Assembly: GCA_963805605.1 (NCBI GenBank)
Contig: CAWDUX010000002.1
Location: forward strand, 62,001 to 126,000
Reading direction: 5' to 3'
Source of the DNA: Actinocatenispora sp963805605
Lineage (GTDB): Bacteria; Actinomycetota; Actinomycetes; Mycobacteriales; Micromonosporaceae
Length of the DNA: 64,000 nucleotides
Shown here: piece after piece, positions 23,905 to 31,385 of the stretch
Position numbering within the stretch: the stretch's first letter is position 1
Layout: the number at the start of each line of letters is the position of its first letter
The notes under the pieces: model-generated
Databases searched by the model: none
What the model was told of the DNA's origin: nothing
The model's input: only the letters and a program-made list of their open reading frames with translations
Position numbers and translations under genes: made by a program

Positions 23905-25827
23905 TCAGGAGACGTTGAACGCGGTGTCGTCCACCACGAACGAGGTCGCGTACGAGGAATCCTCGGTGCCGCTGAAGCTCACCGTCACGTTACTGCCGGC
24001 AGTACCGGACAGCGTGAACGACTTCTTGCTGTAGCCGGCCGCCGCGTTGGCGTTGGAGTAGGTGGCCAGCGTGCTCGAACCGGCCTTGACGGTCAGCTTG
24101 TCGTACGCCGTCGAACCGGACTCCGCCGTGTCGATGTGCAGGTAGAACGAGAACGTCACCGACGTGCACCCGGACGGTACGGTCACCGTCTGGCTCACGG
24201 TGTCGGTGTGCGACTGGCCGTAGCCGTCCAACCAGGCGTAGTAGCTGCCGCTGTGCGAGCTCTCGCCGTCGCTGTTGGACGACACCACGCCGGACGTGGT
24301 CGACCACGGCGATGCCGAACCGGTCTCGAAGCCCGGGTTGCCGAGCAGTTGGCTGGCGGTGCAGCCGCCACCGCCACCGACGGTCCAGCTGAACGTCGCG
24401 CTACCGGTCTGGCTCGCCGAGTCGTGCGCCGTCGCCGTCACGCTGTAGCTGCCGGCCGTGGTGGGGCTGCCGGTGATCTTGCCGGCCGAGGAGATGGACA
24501 GGCCGGCCGGCAGGCCGGTCGCGGTCCAGGTGTACGGCGCGGTACCGCCGGACGCGGACAGCTGCAGGCTGACCGAACCACCCACACTGGTGGACTGGCT
24601 GCCCGGGTTGCTGACGCTCACCCCGCCGGTGCTGCCACCGCCGGTGAACGCCGCGGTGCCGTTCGGTGTGCCCAGCCCGGTCGGGCCGTCCCAGCCACTG
24701 CCGGAGGTGCACATCGGTGCGCCGCAGCTACCGTTGTTGCCGCTGGTCACGTCGAACAGGTTGGACGGGTGCGAGTACGGGTAGGCGGCCGCGTAGTCGC
24801 TGCCACCCGGTGCGCCGGCCAGTGCGTACACCGAAGCCACGATCGGCGAGGACGCGCTGGTGCCACCGTAGACCGCCCAGCCGCTGCCACCGTAGGTCTG
24901 GTAGACCGCGACACCGGTGTTCGGGTCGGCGACCGCGGACACGTCCGCCTCGGCCCGGTTCGAGCAGCCGGTCGACACGTTCTGCCAGGACGCCTTCGAG
25001 TCGTACGCCGAGCAGCCCGAACCGGCACCGCTCCACGCCGACTCGCTCCAGCCACGCGAGTTGCTGGAGTGCGACAGCGAGGTGCCGCCCACCGCGGTCA
25101 CGTACTTCGACGTCGCTGGGTACTCGGCGCCGTTGCCGTTGTCGCCGGAGCTCACCGTGATCGCGACACCGGGGTGGTTGAGGTACTGGCTGTCGGTCGA
25201 GGTCTGGCCGGATGCCTCACCGCCGCCCCAGCTGTTGGACACGTACTTGGCGCCCATCGAGACAGCGGTGTTGATGCCGGTGAACAGCGGGGTGTCGTTC
25301 GCCGAACTGGCCTCGACCAGCAGGATGTTCGCCTTCGGCGCGACCGCCGAGACCATGTCCAGGTCGAGGGAGATCTCGCCGGCCCAGCCAGTGTCGCCAC
25401 TGGGCAGCGGGCTGGTCTGGCCGTTCTCGTTGACCTTCTTGAACTGGCCGCTGGTCAGCGCCGGCAGACCGTAGGTCGAGCGGTAGGTGGCCAGGTCGCT
25501 GGCCGCGCTCGGGTCGTCGTAGGCGTCCACGATCGCGATCGTCTGACCGGCACCACCGTTGGCCGGCAGCTTGTACGCGCTGAGCAGGTCGGACGGGCCG
25601 TACCCCGAAGGGGTGTCGGGGTGGATGCCGGTCTGGCGCAGTGCCATGCACGCCATCTCGTGCGGCCGGCTGGGCTGGCTGCAGAGTCGTTCGATGTTCG
25701 GGCTGGCCGCTGGGGACGGCGTCTGCGCGGACGCGGCGCCGGAAAGGCTCAGCGAGGCCAGCGCGGCCGCACCGAGCGCGGCGACGGCCGTGACCTGGGC
25801 ACGGCGTCGACCGAGGGATGTACCCAT
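23905..25827 (-). CDS. Secreted S53 (sedolisin) serine-carboxyl peptidase with Ig-like and jelly-roll domains
   Basis: A 640-residue extracellular peptidase. Signal peptide to about residue 34 (ending SGAASAQ). The catalytic domain (about 75-410) carries Glu151 and Asp155 (GEISLDLD), the oxyanion Asp229 (SSGDNG) and the nucleophile Ser324 (GGTSASSP). It is followed by a putative Ig-like domain (about 420-505, PGSQSTSVGGSVSLQLSASG) and a C-terminal beta-rich domain (about 512-640, NPGFETGSASPW). The long kumamolisin-type propeptide is missing; only some 40 residues separate signal and catalytic domain. ATG 25827 has GGAGG six bases upstream. Such proteases act outside the cell, usually at acid pH. 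Confidence 0.88.
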   Translation of the reverse strand: MGTSLGRRRAQVTAVAALGAAALASLSLSGAASAQTPSPAASPNIERLCSQPSRPHEMACMALRQTGIHPDTPSGYGPSDLLSAYKLPANGGAGQTIAIVDAYDDPSAASDLATYRSTYGLPALTSGQFKKVNENGQTSPLPSGDTGWAGEISLDLDMVSAVAPKANILLVEASSANDTPLFTGINTAVSMGAKYVSNSWGGGEASGQTSTDSQYLNHPGVAITVSSGDNGNGAEYPATSKYVTAVGGTSLSHSSNSRGWSESAWSGAGSGCSAYDSKASWQNVSTGCSNRAEADVSAVADPNTGVAVYQTYGGSGWAVYGGTSASSPIVASVYALAGAPGGSDYAAAYPYSHPSNLFDVTSGNNGSCGAPMCTSGSGWDGPTGLGTPNGTAAFTGGGSTGGVSVSNPGSQSTSVGGSVSLQLSASGGTAPYTWTATGLPAGLSISSAGKITGSPTTAGSYSVTATAHDSASQTGSATFSWTVGGGGGCTASQLLGNPGFETGSASPWSTTSGVVSSNSDGESSHSGSYYAWLDGYGQSHTDTVSQTVTVPSGCTSVTFSFYLHIDTAESGSTAYDKLTVKAGSSTLATYSNANAAAGYSKKSFTLSGTAGSNVTVSFSGTEDSSYATSFVVDDTAFNVS

Positions 25828-26222
25828 GCGATTCCTCCATGAGGGGTGAAACATGAGGGGTGGACGACCGGCGCCGAGGGGTCGAGCGCCGGGCAGGGAA
25901 CTGACTACCTCCCTTTGCCCATGAAGCGGCGCAAGCCGCTCTGATGGGGTTTCTGGGACCATTAAGGCGTGGTTAAGGATTTACACCCATAGAGCCAGCG
26001 AGCGGTAGTGCCAATTGTGGCGACTCGCCGCCATGGCGCAGTTCGGCCGCCTGTCGGATCGATGCCGCATAACGTGCAATTGCGCACCAATGGCGCATCT
26101 CCTGCGCCGTCTACTTCAGCTCGGCCGGCGCCCCTTTTGTGCATTTTCACCGAATATCCGCTTACGCCGAGTTCGACTTCCGGCAAATGGGGAAAAGTAC
26201 CCGTAGGCACCTCGTCTCAGGG
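25828..26222. other. Long upstream region of the S53 peptidase gene, relatively AT-rich
   Basis: No supported gene lies between the peptidase start and the sensor kinase end. GC content falls clearly below that of the neighbouring genes from about 25960 onward. The stretch holds one palindrome (26074-26087) and runs into the nested inverted repeat at 26223. It is probably a regulatory region for the peptidase. Confidence 0.5.
26074..26087. promoter_or_regulatory. Palindromic operator candidate GTGCAATTGCGCAC
   Basis: A 14-bp near-perfect palindrome sharing GCAATTGCGCA with the element at 23662-23673. It lies about 250 bases upstream of the S53 peptidase start on the minus strand. Confidence 0.4.
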
Positions 26223-26282
26223 TCATTTTCCCGTAATAGTCCGTTTCGATAAACGGACTATTCAACTATTCGGGGAAAATGA
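26223..26282. repeat. AT-rich nested inverted repeat
   Basis: The outer arms TCATTTTCCC (26223-26232) and GGGAAAATGA (26273-26282) are perfectly complementary. Inside, AATAGTCCGTTT (26235-26246) pairs perfectly with 26251-26262 around a CGAT loop. The whole 60-bp element is strikingly AT-rich for this genome. It lies between the kinase stop and the S53 upstream region. It could end the two-component transcript, or be a binding site. Confidence 0.65.
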
Positions 26283-26286
26283 ACAA

Positions 26287-26316
26287 ACAGGACAGGACAG
26301 GACAGGACAGGACAGG
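26287..26316. repeat. Tandem pentamer repeat (ACAGG)6
   Basis: Six perfect copies of ACAGG directly after the nested palindrome and 12 bases from the end of the sensor kinase gene. A seventh degenerate copy (ACGG) follows. A microsatellite of this kind can change copy number by slippage. Confidence 0.85.
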
Positions 26317-26327
26317 ACGGGGCGGGG

Positions 26328-27308
26328 TCAGGGGCTGGGCAACGTGACCCGGATACGGCAACCTGGGCCGTCACCTACCACCCCGATGGTGCCGCCATGC
26401 AGGTCGACCGCCCATCGGGCGATGGCCAGGCCCAGTCCGGTACCGCCGTCGGAACCAGGCTGGGGTCCACCGCGGATGAAGCGTTCGAACACCCGGTCCC
26501 GTTCCTTCGGGTCGATGCCCGGGCCGTCGTCGCGGACCTCCAGCGCGGTACCGCTGCCGGTGTCGCCGGCACTCAGCCGAATCGTGCCGTCCGGTGGGCT
26601 GTGCCGGCAGGCGTTCTCCACCAGGTTCGCGAACACCTGGTGCAGACGTTGCGGGTCGGCGTACATCCGCAACTGCGGTGGATCCACCACGATGGTGAAG
26701 TGGACCGGGACGCCGGTCACCGCGGTCTGTTCGATCACGTCGGCGAGGAACGGGCCGACCTCGACGTGTTCCCGGCGCAGCGGCAGCACTCCGGCGTCCA
26801 GCCGGGACATGTCGAGCAGTTCCGAGACCAGTCGGCCCAGCCGTTCGGTCTGGGCCAGCGCGGAGCGCAGGTGCGAAGGGTCGGACACCCCGTCCACCAC
26901 GTTCTCCAGCACCGCCTGCAACGCCGAGATCGGGGTACGAAGTTCGTGCGAGACGTTCGCGATCAGCTCCCGCCGCTGCCGGTCGGCCACCGCGAGCTCG
27001 GCCGCCATCTGGTTGAACGCGCGGCCGAGCGCGCCGACCTCGTCGCGCGAACTGGCCCGTACCCGTTGGGTGTAGTCGCCCCGGGCCATCGCCCCCGCCG
27101 CGGCGGTCATGTCCCGCAGCGGCGAGGTCATCCCGTGCGCCAGCAACTGCGTCACCAGCAGCGCCACCACGATCGCGATGACGACGGTGGCCGGTCGACT
27201 CCAGCCGATGCCGCGCCAGAAGACGCCCGCCGCGGCCACGATCGACGCGGCGACCAGTACGCCGATCTTCAGCTTGATCGACCCGATCCGGTCCAGCGGC
27301 CGGATCAT
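26328..27308 (-). CDS. Sensor histidine kinase of a two-component system
   Basis: A 326-residue membrane kinase. Two membrane helices lie near the N-terminus (about residues 13-30 and 38-57) with almost no extracellular loop, followed by a HAMP domain (about 57-110), HisKA with the phospho-accepting His in NVSHELRTPISAL (about residue 127) and an ATPase domain with NLVENACRHS (N box), DDGPGI (G1) and GGTGLGLAIA (G2). The lack of an external sensor loop suggests sensing within the membrane or by a partner. ATG 27308 overlaps the stop of the response regulator gene by four bases. The pentamer repeat lies just past its end. Confidence 0.92.
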   Translation of the reverse strand: MIRPLDRIGSIKLKIGVLVAASIVAAAGVFWRGIGWSRPATVVIAIVVALLVTQLLAHGMTSPLRDMTAAAGAMARGDYTQRVRASSRDEVGALGRAFNQMAAELAVADRQRRELIANVSHELRTPISALQAVLENVVDGVSDPSHLRSALAQTERLGRLVSELLDMSRLDAGVLPLRREHVEVGPFLADVIEQTAVTGVPVHFTIVVDPPQLRMYADPQRLHQVFANLVENACRHSPPDGTIRLSAGDTGSGTALEVRDDGPGIDPKERDRVFERFIRGGPQPGSDGGTGLGLAIARWAVDLHGGTIGVVGDGPGCRIRVTLPSP

Positions 27309-28048
27309 CGCGGCACCGGGCCGGACCCGCCCGTACCTGTCGCGGCCGGTCCGGTCCGGACCGGACCGGGGTCGACGAGGTCGAGGGCGTAGCCGATGCC
27401 GTGCACGGTACGGATCACGTCCGGACCGAGCTTGCGGCGCAACGCCTTGATGTGGCTGTCGACCGTACGGGTACTGGACCCGGCCGCCCAACCCCACAGC
27501 TCGGCCAACAACTGGTCCCGGCTGAGCACCGCCCGGGGCCGGTCGGCCAGCCGCACCAACAGCTCGAACTCGGTGGGGGTCAGGTGCACCTGCACGCCGG
27601 CCCGGCTGACCCGTCGCTCCGCCCGGTTGATCTCCAGGTCGCCGAGGGTCCGTACCTCGGCCGCCGATCGGGCCGCCCGGTCCACCCGACGCAGCAGTGC
27701 TTGTACCCGGGCGCAGAGCACCCGCATGCTGAACGGCTTGGTCAGGTAGTCGTCCGCGCCGACGGCGAGCCCCACCAGATGGTCGGTCTCGGAGTCGCGT
27801 GCGGTGAGCATCAGTACCGGTACCGGCCGCTCGGCCTGGATCCGCCGGCACACCTCCAGGCCGTCGAAGCCGGGCAGCATGACATCCAGTACGACCAGGT
27901 CGGGTGGCCGCAGCCGGGCGGCGGTGACCGCGCTGGGCCCGTCGGCCGCGAGTTCGACCCGGTGTCCCTCCGCCCGCAACCGGGCGCCGATCGACTCGGC
28001 GATGGTCGGCTCGTCCTCCACGACCAGTACCTGGCGCTGCTGGCTCAT
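27305..28048 (-). CDS. OmpR/PhoB-family response regulator
   Basis: A 247-residue DNA-binding regulator. The receiver domain (about 5-118) has the acidic pair EDE, the phospho-accepting Asp in VVLDVMLPG (about residue 54) and the Lys of LTKPFS. The winged-helix output domain (about 133-228) ends with SRTVDSHIKALRRKLG-like residues (STRTVDSHIKALRRKLG) and HGIGYAL. First gene of the two-gene operon with the kinase. A -10-like TAGATT lies eight bases upstream of the ATG, suggesting a leaderless mRNA. The target genes are unknown; the neighbouring NlpC/P60 gene is one candidate only by position. Confidence 0.92.
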   Translation of the reverse strand: MSQQRQVLVVEDEPTIAESIGARLRAEGHRVELAADGPSAVTAARLRPPDLVVLDVMLPGFDGLEVCRRIQAERPVPVLMLTARDSETDHLVGLAVGADDYLTKPFSMRVLCARVQALLRRVDRAARSAAEVRTLGDLEINRAERRVSRAGVQVHLTPTEFELLVRLADRPRAVLSRDQLLAELWGWAAGSSTRTVDSHIKALRRKLGPDVIRTVHGIGYALDLVDPGPVRTGPAATGTGGSGPVPR

Positions 28049-28056
28049 GTCCGTTC

Positions 28057-28062
28057 AATCTA
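28057..28062 (-). promoter_or_regulatory. Predicted -10 element for the response regulator operon
   Basis: TAGATT on the minus strand, eight bases before the ATG at 28048. Confidence 0.4.
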
Positions 28063-28155
28063 GGCGGCAGGTGTGCAGGCGCCCGCGCCGCATTGTGAAG
28101 ATGTTGTGCATACGCGCGGCGAGGCCCAGAACGACGCTGCCGGCGTTGTCGGCAC

Positions 28156-28182
28156 GGTCACATACGACACCGGTATGCGACC
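28156..28182 (-). terminator. Hairpin after the NlpC/P60 gene
   Basis: Positions 28156-28165 pair with 28173-28182 with one mismatch and a 7-base loop, in the gap between the NlpC/P60 stop and the response regulator promoter. Confidence 0.45.
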
Positions 28183-28298
28183 GCGCCTCCGCCTTGGCAG
28201 CCCCGCCCCGGGCCTCGCCGCGCAGTGAACGCCGCTCTACGCCGACCCGCAGGAGATCGGCACGGACTGTGTCTGCGCAGAGCGTCCACGGACGATCG

Positions 28299-29285
28299 TC
28301 AGGGTCGGCCGATGCCGTACACCGGCATCATGTCGATCGACGAGATCTTCACCACCTCGCCGAAGGTCGGCGCGTGGATCACCTTCCCGCTACCGACGTA
28401 GATCGCCACATGGCCGAGGTTCTCGTAGAAGACGAGGTCTCCCGGCTGTACCTGGGACCGGTCGATGTGCGCGATCTGGTTGTACTGGTCGGCTGCCACG
28501 TGCGGCAGACTGACTCCGGCCTGCTGCCAGGCCGCGAGCGTCAGCCCGGAACAGTCGTAGGAGTCGGGGCCGGCCGCGGCCCAGACGTACGGCTTGCCGA
28601 GCTGTGCGTAGGCGAACGTGACGACCGCGCCGGCACGTCCGGACACGTTCGGCGCAGACTGGCCGGAACCGCCACTGCTGGCGGTCTCGGTGGCACTGCC
28701 GTACGCCTGCTCGCGCATCTTCTTCAACTTGGCGATGTCGCTGGAGATGCTGGCCTTCTTGGCCTTGAGATCCTTCTGCTGCTTCGCCTGCTTGGCGTAC
28801 TGCGCGGCGACCTCGTGCCGCTGGCCGGTCAGATCCCGCTTGTGCGCGACCAGCGAACGGATCTTCGTGGCCTGCCGGGCACTGATCCGGTCCAGCGTGT
28901 CGATCCCGTCCACCAGGTCACTCCGGGAGCCGGACAGCATGCTGTTCCAGGCGCTGGCCGTACCGCCGCGGTAGGCGGCCGCCGCCATCGCACCAACCTG
29001 TTTCTGTTCCGCGCCGACCTGCGCGGCCAACGGTCCGATCTTCCGGTCCAGGGTCTTGACCTTGGACCGGGACTTCTTCGCCTCGTCGGCGATCTTGTTG
29101 TACTGCTCGACCACTTGTTCGAACTTGGTCGAGTCCTGACTGATCTGGTGCTCGAGGTCGGCCTGCGAGGGTGTGGCGTGTGCCGTTCCGGCCGGGGCCA
29201 GGGAGACGGACAGCGCGGCAGCGGTCGCGACGGCGACGAGCATGAGGGTACGGAACGGGAACCGTAATCGGCGTGCAGCGCTCAC
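28299..29285 (-). CDS. Secreted NlpC/P60 peptidoglycan endopeptidase with coiled coil
   Basis: A 328-residue cell-wall hydrolase. Signal peptide (about 1-38, ending AHATP), a long coiled coil (about 40-190, rich in Lys, Gln and Glu), a short Gly/Ser linker and a C-terminal NlpC/P60 domain (about 212-328). The catalytic Cys is in YDCSGLTLAAW, the His in LGHVAIYVG and the third residue in VIHAPTFG. This layout is typical of RipA-like enzymes that cut peptide stems. GTG 29285 is taken as start; a small hairpin (AGGGT/ACCCT) lies between its purine-rich ribosome site and the GTG. The gene is preceded by a c-di-AMP riboswitch, linking cell-wall turnover to that signal. Confidence 0.9.
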   Translation of the reverse strand: MSAARRLRFPFRTLMLVAVATAAALSVSLAPAGTAHATPSQADLEHQISQDSTKFEQVVEQYNKIADEAKKSRSKVKTLDRKIGPLAAQVGAEQKQVGAMAAAAYRGGTASAWNSMLSGSRSDLVDGIDTLDRISARQATKIRSLVAHKRDLTGQRHEVAAQYAKQAKQQKDLKAKKASISSDIAKLKKMREQAYGSATETASSGGSGQSAPNVSGRAGAVVTFAYAQLGKPYVWAAAGPDSYDCSGLTLAAWQQAGVSLPHVAADQYNQIAHIDRSQVQPGDLVFYENLGHVAIYVGSGKVIHAPTFGEVVKISSIDMMPVYGIGRP

Positions 29286-29310
29286 CAGGGTATGAACCCT
29301 TCTTCCAGGA

Positions 29311-29450
29311 CCGCTTACCGAGTTAGCTGACGGGTTCGGGCGGGAAGAAGTTCGCCCTACCTTGGTCCACGGATTCCGTGGCCGCGGATTCACCCCAGGA
29401 GCGGTGGGTCCCCGGCTCGTCTCACGACGACTCAGCGGTGCCGCGCGGAG
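29311..29450 (-). ncRNA. c-di-AMP (ydaO-yuaA) riboswitch
   Basis: On the minus strand the leader shows the conserved parts of this class in order: GCCGGGGACCCACC, then GGGGTGAATCCGCGG, GTAGGGCGAACTTCTTCC, CGCCCGAACCCGTCAGC and TAACTCGGTAAGCGG just before the NlpC/P60 gene. In actinobacteria this riboswitch commonly precedes cell-wall hydrolase genes and turns them off when c-di-AMP is high. The outer boundaries are approximate. Confidence 0.88.
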
Positions 29451-29488
29451 CTGCCCGATCGGGCTGCGGGGGGCCGGGCGACAGGCTC

Positions 29489-29516
29489 ACCGTAGCGGTT
29501 TCGGCACCCACGTCAA
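29489..29516 (-). promoter_or_regulatory. Predicted promoter of the riboswitch/NlpC transcript
   Basis: On the minus strand TTGACG (29511-29516) and TACGGT (29489-29494) are separated by 16 bases, a good housekeeping-type promoter. It would start a transcript with a leader of about 200 bases carrying the riboswitch. Confidence 0.65.
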
Positions 29517-29664
29517 CGGTTTCGTTCATGCCGGGTGAGTAGACCCACACGGCAGTCACCGCACGTCTTGTACCGGTTGCGTTCCGCCGGGACGGCACAC
29601 CGGTCGGTGGCACGTCACGCGCATTCCCGTGCGGTCGGGGAAAAGCCCGACGAATACGGCCGGA

Positions 29665-30483
29665 TCACCTGCCGTACCGGCGTTGCCGGGCCGCGTAGGA
29701 ACGCAGCGCCCGCAGGAAGTCGACCTGGCGGAATCCGGGCCAGTAGACGTCACAGAAGTACAACTCGGAATAGGCCGACTGCCACAACAGGAATCCGGAC
29801 AGCCGCTGTTCACCACTGGTACGGATCACCAGATCGGGGTCGGGTTGGCCGGCCGTGTACAGGTGTTCGGCGATGTCCTCGACGGTGATGGTCGCGGCCA
29901 GCTCGGCCAGTCCCGTACCGGCGCGGGCCCGTTCGGCCAGCAGCGCGCGGAACGCGTCCACGAGTTCCTGCCGTCCGCCGTAGCCGAGCGCGATGGTCAG
30001 TTCCGAGTCGGCGCCGCCGGTCTCACCGGGGCCGCCGACCCCGCCGGCGCCGCTGGTCGCGCTGGCCCGCTCGGCTCCGGAGAGTGCGGCGATGCTTCGT
30101 TCCGGCAGCAGGTCGAGTTGGCCGGCGATGCGCAGCCGCCACCGGTTGGCCGGCCGGGCGAGCAGCCGCGCCACGGACCGTTCGATCTCCTCGATGAGGA
30201 ACTGCACCTCGCTGCCGGCCCGGTGGCGCAGGTTGTCGGTGGACGCGGCGAAGATCGTGACGTGCCGGATGCCGAGGTCGGCGCACCAGTCGAGGACCTG
30301 CTCGATGTGTTCGGCGCCGTACCGGTGGCCGATGCTCACGTTGTCGAAGCCCATGCCGCGGGCCCAGCGGCGGTTCCCGTCCATGATCAGCGCGACGTGG
30401 TGGGGCAGCGTCCCGCCGGCCAGTCGGTTCCGCAGCTGGCGGGCGTACAGCAGGTGGGCCGCGGTGCGCAGGTTCGGCGTCAT
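29665..30483 (-). CDS. uppS: Isoprenyl transferase (cis-prenyltransferase, UppS family)
   Basis: A 272-residue cytoplasmic enzyme adding isopentenyl units in cis to an allylic diphosphate, for polyprenyl carriers used in wall synthesis. Motifs in order: HVALIMDGNRRWARG (catalytic Asp and diphosphate site), GHRYGAEHIEQ, FAASTDNLRH and RTSGEQRLSGFLLWQSAYSELYF near the end. A Gly-rich insertion (about residues 150-168) is unusual. ATG 30483 is chosen; the frame extends only to a TTG at 30495. Actinobacteria often have two such enzymes, one making short Z-farnesyl diphosphate; which this is cannot be decided. Confidence 0.88.
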   Translation of the reverse strand: MTPNLRTAAHLLYARQLRNRLAGGTLPHHVALIMDGNRRWARGMGFDNVSIGHRYGAEHIEQVLDWCADLGIRHVTIFAASTDNLRHRAGSEVQFLIEEIERSVARLLARPANRWRLRIAGQLDLLPERSIAALSGAERASATSGAGGVGGPGETGGADSELTIALGYGGRQELVDAFRALLAERARAGTGLAELAATITVEDIAEHLYTAGQPDPDLVIRTSGEQRLSGFLLWQSAYSELYFCDVYWPGFRQVDFLRALRSYAARQRRYGR

Positions 30484-30896
30484 GCCGCCAGTCAACCGAC
30501 CCGATGAGTACGGACCGGGGGAGAAACGTGCGGGCCTGGTGAAGGTTCCCGCCAGATTCGGAATAGATGGTGACCAACGCCACTCGGGCGTTCGGTGTAC
30601 GGGTGCTCGACTCGGGCGAGGTCAGGCAGCACTGTTCTAGGCTGGGCGGTCGGAGACGCCGGCGGAAAAGGGACGAAAAATTCGGCTGATCCCAGGACTG
30701 CCGCGCTCCCAGCACAGTAACCCGAATCGATGGTGCCGAACCCACGTTCTGTGGCCGGTCTGTGACCGAACCCGGCTGGGTAGGGTGGTTAGGTGCCGGA
30801 GGTGACGGGTACTCAAGCACGGTGCCCATGTCGGCTGACAACAGAGGTGGTGACGGGGATGCTCTGCAGGACAGCCCGCTTGTCGGGGTCGGTCCG
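30484..30896. other. Divergent promoter region between uppS and the STAS gene
   Basis: About 410 bases without a supported gene. A -10-like TAGGGT is at 30781-30786 and a strong ribosome-site-like GGAGGTGA at 30798-30805, yet no start codon lies at a suitable distance after it. An in-frame ATG at 30828 could extend the STAS gene, but codons between 30828 and 30896 have poor third-position GC, unlike coding DNA here. Confidence 0.45.
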
Positions 30897-31262
30897 ATGA
30901 ATCGACCTCCCTTCGAGCTCGGTCGCGAGGAGCAGGACGGATTCGCTGTGCTGACGGTCAGCGGCGATATCGACGTCGACACCGCCTGGCGGCTCCGCGA
31001 GGACCTGACCACCCTGCTGACCACTCAGGACGTCGTCGTGGAGATGTCCGGGGTCGAGTTCCTCGATTCCACCGGCCTGGGCGTGCTGGTCGCTGGTTAC
31101 CGCCAGGCCCGTAGCACCGGACACCAGATGGCCATCGCCGGTGCGCCGCAGCGGGTTCTGGACATCCTCGACCTGACCCGGCTGACCACGATCTTCACTC
31201 TCTACCCGGATCTGCCAACCGCAACTGAGAGTCTGCTCGGCTCCGCGTCCTCCGCCGGCTGA
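30897..31262 (+). CDS. STAS-domain protein, anti-sigma-factor antagonist type
   Basis: A 121-residue single STAS domain with VLTVSGDIDVDTAWRLREDL, the phosphorylation-site region VEFLDSTGLGVLVAGYRQA (conserved Ser in DST) and a C-terminal helix. Proteins of this kind bind anti-sigma kinases and free sigma factors when unphosphorylated. No kinase or sigma gene is adjacent. Start chosen by codon composition; 30828 is an alternative. The gene ends 124 bases before the LacI-type regulator. Confidence 0.8.
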   Translation: MNRPPFELGREEQDGFAVLTVSGDIDVDTAWRLREDLTTLLTTQDVVVEMSGVEFLDSTGLGVLVAGYRQARSTGHQMAIAGAPQRVLDILDLTRLTTIFTLYPDLPTATESLLGSASSAG

Positions 31263-31335
31263 CACCCCGGCCGGCCCGTGCTGAGGGCCGCATCCGGGTG
31301 AAGTGCTGACGGATCGCTTTCCGTAAGGATTATGC

Positions 31336-31347
31336 TTGACCGGTTCA
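31336..31347. promoter_or_regulatory. Operator-like site before the LacI-type gene
   Basis: TTGACCGGTTCA matches the palindrome TGAACCGGTTCA at 10 of 12 positions. It directly follows a -10-like TATGCT (31331-31336), so binding would block initiation. This suggests weaker autoregulation of the LacI gene. Confidence 0.55.
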
Positions 31348-31385
31348 GTTGAATCGGAACGCAGGCTCTCCGGAAGGCGGCGCGA

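Noticed and set aside
26287..26316. CRISPR array
   Set aside because: The ACAGG pentamers are directly adjacent without spacers, so this is a microsatellite; no cas genes are present.
27309..28058. Extension of the sensor kinase frame over the response regulator gene
   Set aside because: The response regulator in the other frame has all receiver and DNA-binding motifs; the extension is a shadow.
29422..29613. 63-codon minus-strand ORF upstream of the NlpC gene
   Set aside because: It contains the presumed promoter of the riboswitch transcript and shows no protein-like pattern.
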